Of a stretch of 64,000 nucleotides of DNA, positions 31,712 through 40,427 are shown piece after piece. A program made the translations under genes and the position numbers. Source of the stretch: JAAYED01 sp040772225. GTDB lineage: Bacteria > Chloroflexota > Anaerolineae > UBA1429. The stretch lies in assembly GCA_040772225.1 (NCBI GenBank), contig JAXGYO010000003.1, forward strand, positions 186,001 through 250,000, in the 5' to 3' direction. The stretch's first letter is position 1. Every line of letters starts with the position of its first letter. The notes beneath the pieces were generated by a model. It was given only the letters and a program-made list of their open reading frames with translations, did not search any database and was not told the DNA's origin.

Positions 31712-32764
31712 ATGGCTGAAATACGGATTGACCCGGGATCGTTGGAGCAGTTTGTGGCCGCCATTTTCGAAAAGGCGGACTTTACACCCGAGGATGCCGC
31801 CACAGAGGCGCACGTGCTGGTGTGGGCCAACGTGCGGGGCGTCGATTCGCACGGCGTGCTGCGGGTGCACCAGTACCTGGCCAATATCCGCCGCGGCGGG
31901 ATGAATCCCCATGCTCAGGTACGCATCGAGCGCGAGACACCCGCCATCGCGCTCATCGAAGCCGATTGCGCCTTTGGGCCGGTGGTGACCACCTACGCGA
32001 TGAATCTGGCTATCGAGAAGGCGCGCCAGGTCGGCATCGGTTGGATCGTGATCCGCAACACCACACATCAGGGGTGTATGGCATACTATCCAATGCTCGC
32101 TGTCCAGCAGAACATGGCCGGACTCGCCTTTGTGTGCAACCCACCCAATATGGCACCCTTTGGCGCCAAGGCCGCAGGCGTACACAACAGCCCGCTGGCC
32201 ATTGCCGTTCCGGCTGGCGAGCGTGACCCGCTGGTGCTGGACATGGCCACCAGCATGGCCGCCTTTGGCAAAGTCAACCTCGCGCAAGACAAGGGCATAC
32301 CGATCCCCGAGGGCTGGGCACTGGATGCCGAGGGCAAACCGACCACCGATGCCAACAAAGCGCGCATCCTGCTACCCTTTGGCGGCTACAAGGCATCCTC
32401 GCTCGCGCTCATGTTCGAGACCCTCTCCAGCGTCATGGCGGGGAACGGGCTACTGACGCCGACGCTGCTGGGCGGAGACAAGCCTCGCCCCGGCGCCCAG
32501 AATAGCGTGGTCGCCGCCATTGACATCGCAGCCTTTACGGATGTGGACGCGTACAAAGCAGAGATCGACCGTCTGATCGCCGGCATCAAGGGGCTGCCCC
32601 CGGCCGACGGGTTCACCGAGGTACTGGTGCCTGGTGAGATCGAGAACCGGGTACAGGCCGAGCGCACAGCAAACGGCATTCCACTACCTGAGGGTACGGT
32701 ACTCCACCTGCGTCAAGCGGCCGAGGAGATGGGCGTCGACCTTCCTGCGGCGCTGCGCCCCTAG
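31712..32764 (+). CDS. Malate/L-lactate dehydrogenase family (LDH2/YlbC type) oxidoreductase
   Basis: A 350-residue NAD(P)-dependent 2-hydroxyacid or imine dehydrogenase. The family signature RGVDSHG (42-48) with catalytic His47, RNTTHQGCMAYYP, NPPNMAPFGAK and LDMATSMAAFGKV are clear, as is GGYKASSLALMFE near the C-terminus. Members reduce or oxidise malate, lactate, ureidoglycolate, 2,3-diketogulonate or sulfolactate, so the substrate is open; sugar-acid chemistry would fit the neighbourhood. A strong hairpin terminates it at 32782. Confidence 0.87.
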   Translation: MAEIRIDPGSLEQFVAAIFEKADFTPEDAATEAHVLVWANVRGVDSHGVLRVHQYLANIRRGGMNPHAQVRIERETPAIALIEADCAFGPVVTTYAMNLAIEKARQVGIGWIVIRNTTHQGCMAYYPMLAVQQNMAGLAFVCNPPNMAPFGAKAAGVHNSPLAIAVPAGERDPLVLDMATSMAAFGKVNLAQDKGIPIPEGWALDAEGKPTTDANKARILLPFGGYKASSLALMFETLSSVMAGNGLLTPTLLGGDKPRPGAQNSVVAAIDIAAFTDVDAYKAEIDRLIAGIKGLPPADGFTEVLVPGEIENRVQAERTANGIPLPEGTVLHLRQAAEEMGVDLPAALRP

Positions 32765-32781
32765 GCCAGCCTCACATAGAG

Positions 32782-32803
32782 AGGGCGCCCCTCGGGGCGC
32801 CCT
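32782..32803. terminator. Terminator between LDH2-type and CDF genes
   Basis: AGGGCGCCC and GGGCGCCCT flank CTCG, followed by GTTTC on the plus strand; it lies between convergent genes. Confidence 0.7.
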
Positions 32804-32809
32804 GTTTCA

Positions 32810-33787
32810 TCAGACGTGCGCCGCCTCGTGAACGTGCGCTGGCTCGCACTCGTCTCCACACGCAACGTCTCGCATCGGACATGTTTCGCCCTCGAACTCC
32901 AGCTCAAAGGTGGTGTGCACCACCGCATCGTCGTCGATCGCCTCGCGCGCCGCGCACTTGATCGCCACCAACTCCTCCGATGTGGTCCCCTCGGGCACCA
33001 CCAGATGCGTCGAGAATACATGGCGCTCGCCGTCCAGCGACCAGAGATGGGTGTGATGTGTAGAGAGCACGCCCTCGATGGCGTTCAACCGCCCATCCAG
33101 CGCCTGCAGGTCGATGCCGGCGGGCACACCCTGCAGGAACAGCCCGGCCGCCTGCCGCACCCCGCGGATCGCGTTATAGAGCACCCAGATGCTGATCACG
33201 ATCGAGATCAGCGGGTCCAGGATGGGCACCGAGACGAACATCATCACGATACTGACGAGCAGCACGGCAGCCCAACCCAGCACATCCTCCATCAGGTGCA
33301 GCGTCACGGCTTTGGCATTCAGGCTCTTGTCCTTGCTGAGCCGCAGCGCTGCCAGGCCGTTGACGCCAATACCCAGCAGCGCAAGGCCCAGCATACCGGG
33401 CGCATTTGGCTGAACGGGCTCGGTCAGGCGTGGGATCGCCTCGGATAACACATAGCCTGCGCCCACCACCAGAATGACGGTGTTCGCCAGTGCCCCCAGC
33501 AGCGAAAAGCGCCGGTAGCCGAAGGAAAAGTGAGAGTCGCCCCGTCGCAGGCTGAGTCGCTGGAGCACCCAGGCCAGCGCCAGCGCGATGCTGTCCCCCA
33601 GGTCGTGCAAGGCATCCGACAGGATGGCCAGGCTGCCCGTGAGCAGGCCGCCCACCAGCTCAATGAGGGCAAAGCTGGCATTGAGCAGAAAGGCGACCTT
33701 GATGTTGGCAGTGCCGTCTGCCGCGCCATGATGAATGTGTCCATGGCTGTGCCTGTGTGCGTGATCGTGCGTCACCGTTGCCCCCAT
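32810..33787 (-). CDS. Cation diffusion facilitator (CzcD/ZnT-like) metal exporter
   Basis: A 325-residue protein. A His-rich N-terminus (HDHAHRHSHGHIHH) precedes six transmembrane segments. The binding-site helices carry SDALHDLGD (HxxxD in helix 2) and the helix 5 element EDVLGWA. A soluble C-terminal domain follows, ending with Cys and His (CGDECEPAHVHEAAHV). It exports Zn2+, Co2+ or Cd2+ by proton antiport. The short leader (about 16 bases) has no obvious Shine-Dalgarno sequence. Confidence 0.9.
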   Translation of the reverse strand: MGATVTHDHAHRHSHGHIHHGAADGTANIKVAFLLNASFALIELVGGLLTGSLAILSDALHDLGDSIALALAWVLQRLSLRRGDSHFSFGYRRFSLLGALANTVILVVGAGYVLSEAIPRLTEPVQPNAPGMLGLALLGIGVNGLAALRLSKDKSLNAKAVTLHLMEDVLGWAAVLLVSIVMMFVSVPILDPLISIVISIWVLYNAIRGVRQAAGLFLQGVPAGIDLQALDGRLNAIEGVLSTHHTHLWSLDGERHVFSTHLVVPEGTTSEELVAIKCAAREAIDDDAVVHTTFELEFEGETCPMRDVACGDECEPAHVHEAAHV

Positions 33788-33809
33788 TCGCAGAGATATC
33801 TTGCTCTAG

Positions 33810-33838
33810 ATTATCCAGCCACTGACCGTTTGTGCCAA
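33810..33838 (-). promoter_or_regulatory. Promoter of the CDF exporter gene
   Basis: Minus-strand TTGGCA (33833-33838), 17 bases, GATAAT (33810-33815). Confidence 0.6.
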
Positions 33839-33875
33839 ACAAAGCGCCCCATGCCGAAGGCGACTCTGCCCTGCG

Positions 33876-34754
33876 CTAGAACAGAGTGGCCTGTGTGGCC
33901 GCAGCCGACGATGCCCAGGGAGGAACTCGGGTGGCCAGCCCATACGCCGCAACCAGTCCGGCAAAGGCCTGTTGCAGCCGCGGCGCACGGTCGCCGGGGC
34001 ATTCGTAACGCTTGCCGTAACGGCGGCGGTAGCGCTCGCTGAGCCCAGGCCACTGCCGGTCCAACGCGGCATAGTAATAGTCCCGCTGGCGATCCCGCAT
34101 GGTCATGGAAAAGGCGGGAATCACATAACTTGCCCCGGAATCTGCAGCCCGCCTTACCACGTCTGTCACGTTCTCCTCGGTATCTTCCAGATAGGGCAAG
34201 ACCGGCATAGGCGTCACCCCCGTCGTCACGCCGGCCTCGGAAAGCGCTCGGATCGCGGCCAATCGCCGTGCGGGGGAGGGCGAACGCGGTTCCACCAGCG
34301 CCGCCAGGGCATCATCGGCGGTCGTGATGGTGAACCAGACGTAACAGGCCGTGTCCAGCGCGATGCGTGCCAGCAGGTCGGCATCGCGCACGGCCAGATC
34401 GCTCCTGGTGATGAGGTGGAGCGGGAACCCGTGCCGTGCGACGATCTCCAGTGCGCCACGCGTCAGCAAGAGACCCGCCTCCACGGGACCGTAGGGATCG
34501 CTCATCGAGCCGGTGCCCACCAGCCCCTTGACGCGCTTGCGTGGCCACTCATCCGCCAGGCGCTCCAGCGCATCGGCCTTGACCAGGATCTCATCGAAAT
34601 CCTCAATGCCGTAGCACAGGCTGCGCGAGTCGCAGTAGATACAGCCATGCTGGCAGCCGCGATAGATGTTGAACGTGTACCGAAGCCCGAACCGGGGATC
34701 GGGCCGGGCACGGGAGGACAGCATCTGTTTGGCCTGGATCTCACGAATGGCCAT
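33876..34754 (-). CDS. Radical SAM protein of the spore photoproduct lyase-like (Rv2578c) family
   Basis: A 292-residue radical SAM enzyme. The 4Fe-4S cysteines are Cys34, Cys38 and Cys41 in GCQHGCIYCD, followed by VGTGSMSDPYGPVE (SAM-binding region) and PLHLITRS. The family resembles SplB and mycobacterial Rv2578c, whose members repair DNA or act on unknown substrates. A cofactor-radical mechanism is certain from the motif; the substrate is not. It follows the enolase-superfamily gene by 12 bases on the same strand and is probably co-transcribed, although I see no metabolic link. Confidence 0.82.
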   Translation of the reverse strand: MAIREIQAKQMLSSRARPDPRFGLRYTFNIYRGCQHGCIYCDSRSLCYGIEDFDEILVKADALERLADEWPRKRVKGLVGTGSMSDPYGPVEAGLLLTRGALEIVARHGFPLHLITRSDLAVRDADLLARIALDTACYVWFTITTADDALAALVEPRSPSPARRLAAIRALSEAGVTTGVTPMPVLPYLEDTEENVTDVVRRAADSGASYVIPAFSMTMRDRQRDYYYAALDRQWPGLSERYRRRYGKRYECPGDRAPRLQQAFAGLVAAYGLATRVPPWASSAAATQATLF

Positions 34755-34766
34755 CGCGCTCCTGGA

Positions 34767-35906
34767 TCAGCGCCCCGCGGGCGCAATCTCGCTTCGCCGC
34801 TCCACGCGCTGCTCATTCAGCACATAGCCCAGCCCCGGCCCCTCGGGCGGATAAAAGAAGCCATCCACCGGTTGGAACGTTGCCGCATTAAAGTACTGGA
34901 CGTTGGCGTTGATCTTGACACCCCACTCGCACAGCGGCGCTATCGAGGGCGAGGCGCTGAACAGCAGGTGCGGCACGATATAGCCCGACTCGTTGCCATG
35001 CGGCACGATGGGAACGCCATAGACCGAGGCCAGCGTCTGGATGCGGCGCATCTCGCTGATGCCACCCGCCACCATCGACTCCGGCTGGAGCACCGTGGCC
35101 GCGCCCAGGTCGAGTAGTTCCTTGAGTTGCCAGCGCCCCGAAAAGTGCTCCCCATAGGCCAGCGGGATGCTCGTGGCGCGCGCCAGGCGCAGATGCGCAT
35201 CCTGAGCATCAAAGGGCAGCGGCTCTTCGATCCAGGTGGGGTGGAAGGGCTCCAGCAGGCGCGCCAGCCGGATGGCATAGAGCAGCGAGTTCTGCGTAGG
35301 GTCCGCCAGCAGCCAGTCCACCATGATCTCGACATCGTCGCCGACAGCCTCGCGCACAGCGCGGATCGTGGCCACGTTATACCTCAGCCCCTCCTCGCCC
35401 GCCGAGGCATTGTAGGTCAGGTACCATTTGAGTGCCGTAAAGCCCTGGGCCACTGCCTGCAGCGAGGCCTCTGCGGCGCGCTCCGGCCTCGTGTCATAGC
35501 CCAGCATGCCCGCATAGGCCCGCACGCGCTGCTGCGTAGGCCCTCCCAGCAGCCGGTAGACCGGCTCACCGCGCACCTTGCCCGCCAGGTCCCACAGTGC
35601 GCAGTTGAGGGCCGACAGCGCGGGAAGCTGCGCCAGCCGCGTGTACGTGCCGGTGTACATCTGCTCCCAGAGGTACTCTATGGCCAGGGGGTCCTCGCCC
35701 ACCAGCGTCTGGCCCAATGCCGCAACTGCGGGCGAACCGCCGTACACCAACCCGGTGATCCCGGCATCGGTCTCGATCTCGGTAAAGGCTGCCCGGTATG
35801 GGGTCACCTCAAAGGGCGCCAGCCCCAGGCGCTCCATCTCATACAGCGCCTCGCCACTGCGCACCCCGCCCTCGACACGAAAGACGTTCACCGCGGTGAT
35901 CTTCAT
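34767..35906 (-). CDS. Enolase-superfamily sugar-acid dehydratase (mandelate racemase/MLE type)
   Basis: A 379-residue protein; the start at 35906 has AGGAGAG nine bases upstream. The capping domain (1-130) leads into a barrel with Mg2+ ligands Asp197 (MVDWLL), Glu227 (WIEEPLPF) and Glu253 (AYGEHF), a second-strand KWYLT (Lys160) and His303 in PHGNES. This is the set expected for acid-sugar dehydratases and racemases. Substrate candidates are galactonate, gluconate, altronate or fuconate-type acids; none can be chosen. It diverges from a zinc alcohol dehydrogenase gene, and the two may oxidise and dehydrate the same sugar. Confidence 0.85.
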   Translation of the reverse strand: MKITAVNVFRVEGGVRSGEALYEMERLGLAPFEVTPYRAAFTEIETDAGITGLVYGGSPAVAALGQTLVGEDPLAIEYLWEQMYTGTYTRLAQLPALSALNCALWDLAGKVRGEPVYRLLGGPTQQRVRAYAGMLGYDTRPERAAEASLQAVAQGFTALKWYLTYNASAGEEGLRYNVATIRAVREAVGDDVEIMVDWLLADPTQNSLLYAIRLARLLEPFHPTWIEEPLPFDAQDAHLRLARATSIPLAYGEHFSGRWQLKELLDLGAATVLQPESMVAGGISEMRRIQTLASVYGVPIVPHGNESGYIVPHLLFSASPSIAPLCEWGVKINANVQYFNAATFQPVDGFFYPPEGPGLGYVLNEQRVERRSEIAPAGR

Positions 35907-35935
35907 GCCCTTGCTCTCCTGATTATGCTTTTTCC

Positions 35936-35964
35936 AGTATAGAACCGCGTTCACCGCCCAGCAA
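35936..35964 (-). promoter_or_regulatory. Promoter of the enolase-superfamily gene
   Basis: Minus-strand TTGCTG (35959-35964), 17 bases, TATACT (35936-35941). Confidence 0.6.
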
Positions 35965-35984
35965 GGCCGCGGCACCCGGTCCCT

Positions 35985-36013
35985 GCTGGCGTACAGGGCG
36001 AGGCTGGCGTACA
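35985..36013. repeat. Direct repeat in the divergent promoter region
   Basis: GCTGGCGTACA occurs at 35985-35995 and 36003-36013, an 18-base period. It lies about 20 bases upstream of the minus-strand -35 and just upstream of the alcohol dehydrogenase start. Candidate binding site for a shared regulator. Confidence 0.45.
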
Positions 36014-36058
36014 CTACCGGCGACGTTCAGCGCCATATACTCAATGCAGGAGCGAGTC

Positions 36059-37060
36059 ATGCGTGCAGCTTATTTCCGCGGCAATCAGGTGATCGAACTG
36101 GTCGATGTCCCCCGTCCGGAGCTCAAGCCCGGCGAGGTGCTCATCAAAGTGGCCGCAAACGGCGTCTGCGGTTCTGACCGCAAAATCCTCCGTGGCGGCT
36201 TTGGCCTTATCCCAGGCCACGAAGTCTCCGGCACCGTGGTGGAGGTCACCCCCGGCTGCGAGACGCCGGTCGGTGCCCGCGTCGCGGTATACATCCCGCG
36301 CCACTGCGGCGAGTGCGTCTACTGCCAGGCGGGCCGCGGCAACCTCTGCCCGCACAAGCCGGGCCTGCTGGGCTGGTCCACCGATGGCGGCTATGCCGAG
36401 TACATGGCCCTGCCCGACCGCAACGCCTTGAGGCTGGATGACCGCATCTCGCTGGATCAGGGCGTGCTCCTGCTGGATACGCTGGGCACCTCCAGCCATG
36501 GGCTGCGCCTGGCGCGCGCCGCCGAGGCAGAGACGGCCCTGGTCATCGGCGCCGGGCCAGTGGGCATGGGCGCCGTGGCCTATCTCCGGGCCGTGGGCGT
36601 GCCCGAGGTCTATGTCTCCGAGTTCTCCGACTACCGGCTGGAGATCGCACGCGGCTACGGCGCCATCCCGGTCAACCCGACTCGGGACGACCTCAACCAG
36701 CGCATCCGCGACAGCCATCCCTACGGCGTAGACCTCGTGGTTGAGGCGGTCGGCACGCTGCCCACCATCTGGCAGTCCTTTGACATGGTGGCGCCGGGCG
36801 GGCGCATCTCGCTGCTGGGCGAGTACTGGGGCAAAGTCGAACTGGAAGGGGCCAAAAACAGCTGGATGATCAACGACATCACGCTCATTCGCTCGTTCTA
36901 CTTTACGATCCCCGAGTTCTATGAGAACCAGCAGATGATCCTCGACGGCACGCTGGACACGACCCCGCTCGCCAGTCACAGCTTCCCGCTGGAGGAGATC
37001 TCAGCGGCGTATGAGCTGTTCCAGAGTGGCAACTCGGTCAAGATCATGGTGAGGCCCTAG
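36059..37060 (+). CDS. Zinc-dependent medium-chain alcohol/polyol dehydrogenase
   Basis: A 333-residue MDR protein. ATG at 36059 has AGGAG seven bases upstream; an earlier ATG at 36044 lies before that site. Catalytic zinc ligands are Cys37 (VCGSD), His54 and Glu55 (PGHE). The structural zinc lobe is Cys83/86/89/97 (HCGECVYCQAGRGNLC), and the Rossmann motif is VIGAGPVGMGAVA. It resembles sorbitol, threonine or galactitol-type dehydrogenases. Divergence from the acid-sugar dehydratase suggests a sugar or polyol oxidation step of the same route. Confidence 0.88.
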   Translation: MRAAYFRGNQVIELVDVPRPELKPGEVLIKVAANGVCGSDRKILRGGFGLIPGHEVSGTVVEVTPGCETPVGARVAVYIPRHCGECVYCQAGRGNLCPHKPGLLGWSTDGGYAEYMALPDRNALRLDDRISLDQGVLLLDTLGTSSHGLRLARAAEAETALVIGAGPVGMGAVAYLRAVGVPEVYVSEFSDYRLEIARGYGAIPVNPTRDDLNQRIRDSHPYGVDLVVEAVGTLPTIWQSFDMVAPGGRISLLGEYWGKVELEGAKNSWMINDITLIRSFYFTIPEFYENQQMILDGTLDTTPLASHSFPLEEISAAYELFQSGNSVKIMVRP

Positions 37061-37108
37061 AGCGGACAGATAGTGGGTGTGGATCACAAGTCACGTGAGG
37101 GGGATACA

Positions 37109-38221
37109 GTGAGCAAGCGCGTTATATGGCTGGTCGTACTGCTGGCGGCGCTGTTAGCCGGATGCTCCGCGCGAGAGATGTCCAATGGCGGGAGCGCGCT
37201 GGCACCGGCAGCGGCAACTGCAGAGACCGCGACCCCGCTACCCGGCCCGACGGCCACACAAACCCCTGCGCCTACTGCGACGCCCACGTCCACACCCACC
37301 GCCACCGCGACGTCAACGGCGACGCCGACCGCGACCCCAACAGCGACAGCAACGCCGGACCCGTACGCGGGGCTCACCATCGAGGACCTGCGCGCGCGCA
37401 GCTATGGCGGTGGAGAGATCACTGTCCATGAGACCATGGCCGCGACGGAGGCTTTCACCCGGCTGCTCATCTCCTACCCCAGCGACGGACTTGAGATCTA
37501 TGGTTTTTTGAACGTGCCCACCGGCGAGGGCCCCTTCCCGGTAGCGATCGTCCTGCACGGTTACATCGACCCCGAGGTCTACAGCACGCTGGCCTACACC
37601 ACGCGCTACGCAGACACCCTGGCGCGCGCCGGTTATGTCACCTTCCATCCAAATCTGCGGGGCTATCCTCCCTCTGACGACGGCCCCAACGCTTTCCACG
37701 TGGGCATGGCCATCGATGTGCTCAACCTGCTGACCCTGATCCGCGAACACGCCGGGCAGCCGGGGATACTTGAGACGGTGGACGCGGGCGCCATCGGCAT
37801 GATGGGCCACAGCATGGGCGGCGGGATCACCTGGCGGGTGTTGACGGTGGACCAGGGTGTGGGCGCGGCGATTCTGTACGCGGGTATGCACGCTGACGAG
37901 CGTATCAACTATGAACAGCTTCGCATCTGGTCTGGCGGCACGCGGGGGAGCAGTGAGCTGGCTACCCCGGAACAGGACCTCGCCCGCATCTCTCCGGCCA
38001 CCTACCTGGAGGACATCGTCGCGCCGGTGAGCATTCACCACAGCATCCACGATGGCACCGTGCCCGTCGCCTGGTCAGAGGACCTGGCGGCGCGGATGGA
38101 GGAACTCGGCAAACCGGTAGAGCTGTTCCTGTACCAGAACACGCCGCACACCTTTAACGGCGCCAGCGACGCGCTCTTTATGGAGCGCATGGTGGCGTTC
38201 TTCGATCAGCACCTGAAATAG
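37109..38221 (+). CDS. Alpha/beta hydrolase lipoprotein with Thr/Pro-rich linker
   Basis: A 370-residue secreted lipoprotein. The GTG at 37109, preceded by GAGGGGG, gives a signal peptide with the lipobox LLAGC (Cys19). Residues about 45-85 are a TPT/TAT repeat linker. The hydrolase domain follows with oxyanion strand VLHGYIDP, nucleophile elbow GHSMGGG, an Asp in SIHDGTVPV and His in NTPHTF. This is close to dienelactone hydrolase or acylaminoacyl-peptidase-type esterases. It would work outside the membrane on an ester or peptide. Linkers of this kind are frequent in Chloroflexota lipoproteins. Confidence 0.82.
   Translation: MSKRVIWLVVLLAALLAGCSAREMSNGGSALAPAAATAETATPLPGPTATQTPAPTATPTSTPTATATSTATPTATPTATATPDPYAGLTIEDLRARSYGGGEITVHETMAATEAFTRLLISYPSDGLEIYGFLNVPTGEGPFPVAIVLHGYIDPEVYSTLAYTTRYADTLARAGYVTFHPNLRGYPPSDDGPNAFHVGMAIDVLNLLTLIREHAGQPGILETVDAGAIGMMGHSMGGGITWRVLTVDQGVGAAILYAGMHADERINYEQLRIWSGGTRGSSELATPEQDLARISPATYLEDIVAPVSIHHSIHDGTVPVAWSEDLAARMEELGKPVELFLYQNTPHTFNGASDALFMERMVAFFDQHLK
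37230..37365 (+). repeat. Low-complexity Thr/Pro/Ala codon repeat
   Basis: Repeated ACN-CCN-ACN-GCN codons encode the lipoprotein linker; likely prone to length variation. Confidence 0.7.
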
Positions 38222-38227
38222 GGGGCT

Positions 38228-39316
38228 CTACATACCGAGCAGCGGGCGCAGCGCCTCGATCTCGGCCATATCCTCGGCCATGATGTACAGGTAGAGGCCG
38301 CGAGGATCCAGGCCGTCCACCAGTTCGCGGGCCTCGTCGGCCGTGAACGAGCCGCGGATCAGCAGCGACCGGCCCGCCTCCTGGATACGCCGCCAGTAGG
38401 GCAACATGCCGCTGACGGGCGGGCCGCCGGAGATGAGTTCATAGTTCACCTCCAGGCAACGCAGCTCTTCGATCTCCAGAAAGGCCTCCAGCAGGAACAT
38501 CGACGTCGAGTGCAGGTGCATAAACGCACAGAGGAAATGCCCGGCCAGCGCCCGATCCACGGGCTGAAGATATCGCCGGTACAGCGCAGGCGAGTAAAGC
38601 CCTGAGGCATCCTCCTGCATGCGAATGATGGGGCCGGGAGCCCAGAGCTGGTACTGCGCATCATAGTAGCCCCCGTGCCAGAGGGGGATGCGCTCCCAGG
38701 CGGCGACAGTGATCTGCCGGAAGATCTCGGCCATTTGCGCCAGCAGCCGCGTGGCCTCCTCCGGCTCGTAGAGCAGGTCCAGCACACTCTGGCTGTGCCC
38801 CCGAAGGACCGCTGCCATGTCTGATGGGCCATGGAGTGTCCCGTGACTCACCGGGAAGCGCCCCGCTGAGCGTGTCACCAGGGCATCGATAAATCTGAGG
38901 TAGAGCTCTGTCCAGATCTGCTCCTTGTCGAGACGCAGCGCCCTGAGCTCTTCCCAGGGCAGGACCCGCTCCTCGGCCAGGATACTCCCGGGTAGGATGC
39001 GCAGATCGGAGCCCAGCATGCCGTCCAGCCAGGGGACCGCCTGCGAGGGCGAGGCACCGCGAAGGATATCGTCATCCACGATCTCACCCTCTTGAAGCAG
39101 CCGCTCCTGATCGTCTAGAAACGCCTCGGGGACGACCATGTCCGGCGTCAGATAGTCCCGCTCCTGCCAGGCTGCGCTCGCTCCAAATTCCTGTAAAGGG
39201 AACCAGGACTTGAAAGAAAAGCCCACCAGGGGGCGGGCGACCTCTTCACGCGACCAAAAGGCGCGGTAACGCCCAATCTTGGCCGGATCGTTGCCGAACG
39301 GAAAAGCACTGCCCAT
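38228..39316 (-). CDS. Uroporphyrinogen decarboxylase-like family protein
   Basis: A 362-residue TIM-barrel protein that resembles the UroD/methyltransferase superfamily: FPVSHGTLHGPSDMAAVLRG, YEPEEATRLLAQMAEI, CAFMHLHSTSMFLLEAFLEI and a C-terminal LVDGLDPRGLYL. It lacks the FPL N-terminal signature of true haem-pathway HemE, and no haem genes are nearby. It is more likely one of the HemE-like proteins that sit in sugar or methyl-transfer operons, function unknown. It follows the M28 peptidase by 31 bases and converges on the lipoprotein gene with a six-base gap. Confidence 0.65.
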   Translation of the reverse strand: MGSAFPFGNDPAKIGRYRAFWSREEVARPLVGFSFKSWFPLQEFGASAAWQERDYLTPDMVVPEAFLDDQERLLQEGEIVDDDILRGASPSQAVPWLDGMLGSDLRILPGSILAEERVLPWEELRALRLDKEQIWTELYLRFIDALVTRSAGRFPVSHGTLHGPSDMAAVLRGHSQSVLDLLYEPEEATRLLAQMAEIFRQITVAAWERIPLWHGGYYDAQYQLWAPGPIIRMQEDASGLYSPALYRRYLQPVDRALAGHFLCAFMHLHSTSMFLLEAFLEIEELRCLEVNYELISGGPPVSGMLPYWRRIQEAGRSLLIRGSFTADEARELVDGLDPRGLYLYIMAEDMAEIEALRPLLGM

Positions 39317-39347
39317 GGCCTGCCCCCTTTAGTGCGCGACATCGCTA

Positions 39348-40283
39348 TCACGGCGCACCGTTGCGATCAATATAAAGCACAAAGCTCAGCGCCAACTGCA
39401 CGCCCCGGGCCACGCTGTCGAAATCCACATACTCGTAGCGATCCTCGGTGGTGTGGTAGTGCGGATCGGGGTAGGGAATCCAGCCTGTCAGCAGTATGGC
39501 GCGCGCGATGCCCGCCTTGATAAAGGATCCATCGTCATCCTCGGGACGCGCCGAGCGGTGGCGGGTGTGTAGCAGACCGAGATCGTAGCGCCCGATCAGC
39601 TCGGCCATCAGATCCGCCAGCAGCCGGCCTTGATCCGTGGTATAGCGTGTCCCCGCTGTGTAGATCCCTCTGGCGACATCCTCTGGCCGGCGGACACCGA
39701 CGCCGTCCAGGTTGAGCACTGCCGCCACTCTGCGGCCGCTGGCCGCGATATCGCGAGCTGCCGCCACGCTGGTCCAGGGGGTGTGTTCCTCATTGCACCA
39801 CAGAAACAGCAGCTCGCGCTGGTTGTCGTAACCCGCCAGGATACGGGCCAGCTCCAGCAATGCCACCGTGCCCACGCCATTATCGTTTGCGCCTGGCGAG
39901 CAGGGGATCCAGCTCTGCGAGTCCTTGTGGGCCACGGCGATCACCAGTTCAGCTCCGGGGTCTGACGCCGGCCGAGCCGCATACAGATTGTGCACGGTGT
40001 ACCAGGGATCCTCAGGGGAGGGAGCGCTGTACTGGTGTGCCAAAGGCTTACCCGCGTCGCGCCGAAAGGCCTGCGCCTGGTGCGGTTCGCGGCGCACGGT
40101 ATAGCCCATCGATTCGAGCTCGGAGGCGATATAGTCATCGGCCTCATCGAGCGAGCTATGCCTCTCCCCGGGGCGTATCATATTGGCCTGCCGGCAGGAA
40201 AGCGGATCCCTGCACAGATAGGCGAGCCAACGGCTCAGTCGCTCAGGGCTAACGCGGGCGATGAGATCGCGAGTCGGATCCAT
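39348..40283 (-). CDS. M28-family zinc aminopeptidase-like protein
   Basis: A 311-residue protein; the start at 40283 has AGGAGG ideally spaced upstream. Di-zinc ligands are His119 (AHKDS), Asp134 (GANDNGVG), Glu165/Glu166 (CNEEH), Asp193 (NLDGVG) and His near 281 (DPHYHTTED). There is no signal peptide, so it is a cytoplasmic aminopeptidase or glutaminyl-cyclase-like relative. It is the first gene of a two-gene unit with the UroD-like protein and diverges from the DUF362 gene. Confidence 0.83.
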   Translation of the reverse strand: MDPTRDLIARVSPERLSRWLAYLCRDPLSCRQANMIRPGERHSSLDEADDYIASELESMGYTVRREPHQAQAFRRDAGKPLAHQYSAPSPEDPWYTVHNLYAARPASDPGAELVIAVAHKDSQSWIPCSPGANDNGVGTVALLELARILAGYDNQRELLFLWCNEEHTPWTSVAAARDIAASGRRVAAVLNLDGVGVRRPEDVARGIYTAGTRYTTDQGRLLADLMAELIGRYDLGLLHTRHRSARPEDDDGSFIKAGIARAILLTGWIPYPDPHYHTTEDRYEYVDFDSVARGVQLALSFVLYIDRNGAP

Positions 40284-40311
40284 AGTCACCTCCTGTACCC
40301 GATTGAGACAG

Positions 40312-40340
40312 ATGATAGCGGCCTCCGCCGCCGGTGGCAA
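40312..40340 (-). promoter_or_regulatory. Promoter of the M28 peptidase gene
   Basis: Minus-strand TTGCCA (40335-40340), 17 bases, TATCAT (40312-40317). Confidence 0.6.
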
Positions 40341-40363
40341 GCGTTCTGTGTGTCAGGCTATGT

Positions 40364-40392
40364 TTGTCAAAGCCAGGGCCACCCGCTAAACT
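40364..40392 (+). promoter_or_regulatory. Promoter of the DUF362/GH4 unit
   Basis: TTGTCA (40364-40369), 17 bases, TAAACT (40387-40392), about 35 bases before the DUF362 start. Confidence 0.55.
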
Positions 40393-40427
40393 AATCCTGT
40401 TAGCGTCAGCGAAAGGAGACCGTAACG

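Noticed and set aside
33972..35117. 381-codon plus-strand frame across the radical SAM and enolase-type genes
   Set aside because: Spans two well-supported minus-strand genes and carries no recognisable motif.
38228..39316. HemE (haem biosynthesis uroporphyrinogen decarboxylase)
   Set aside because: Lacks the N-terminal HemE signature and has no haem-pathway neighbours.
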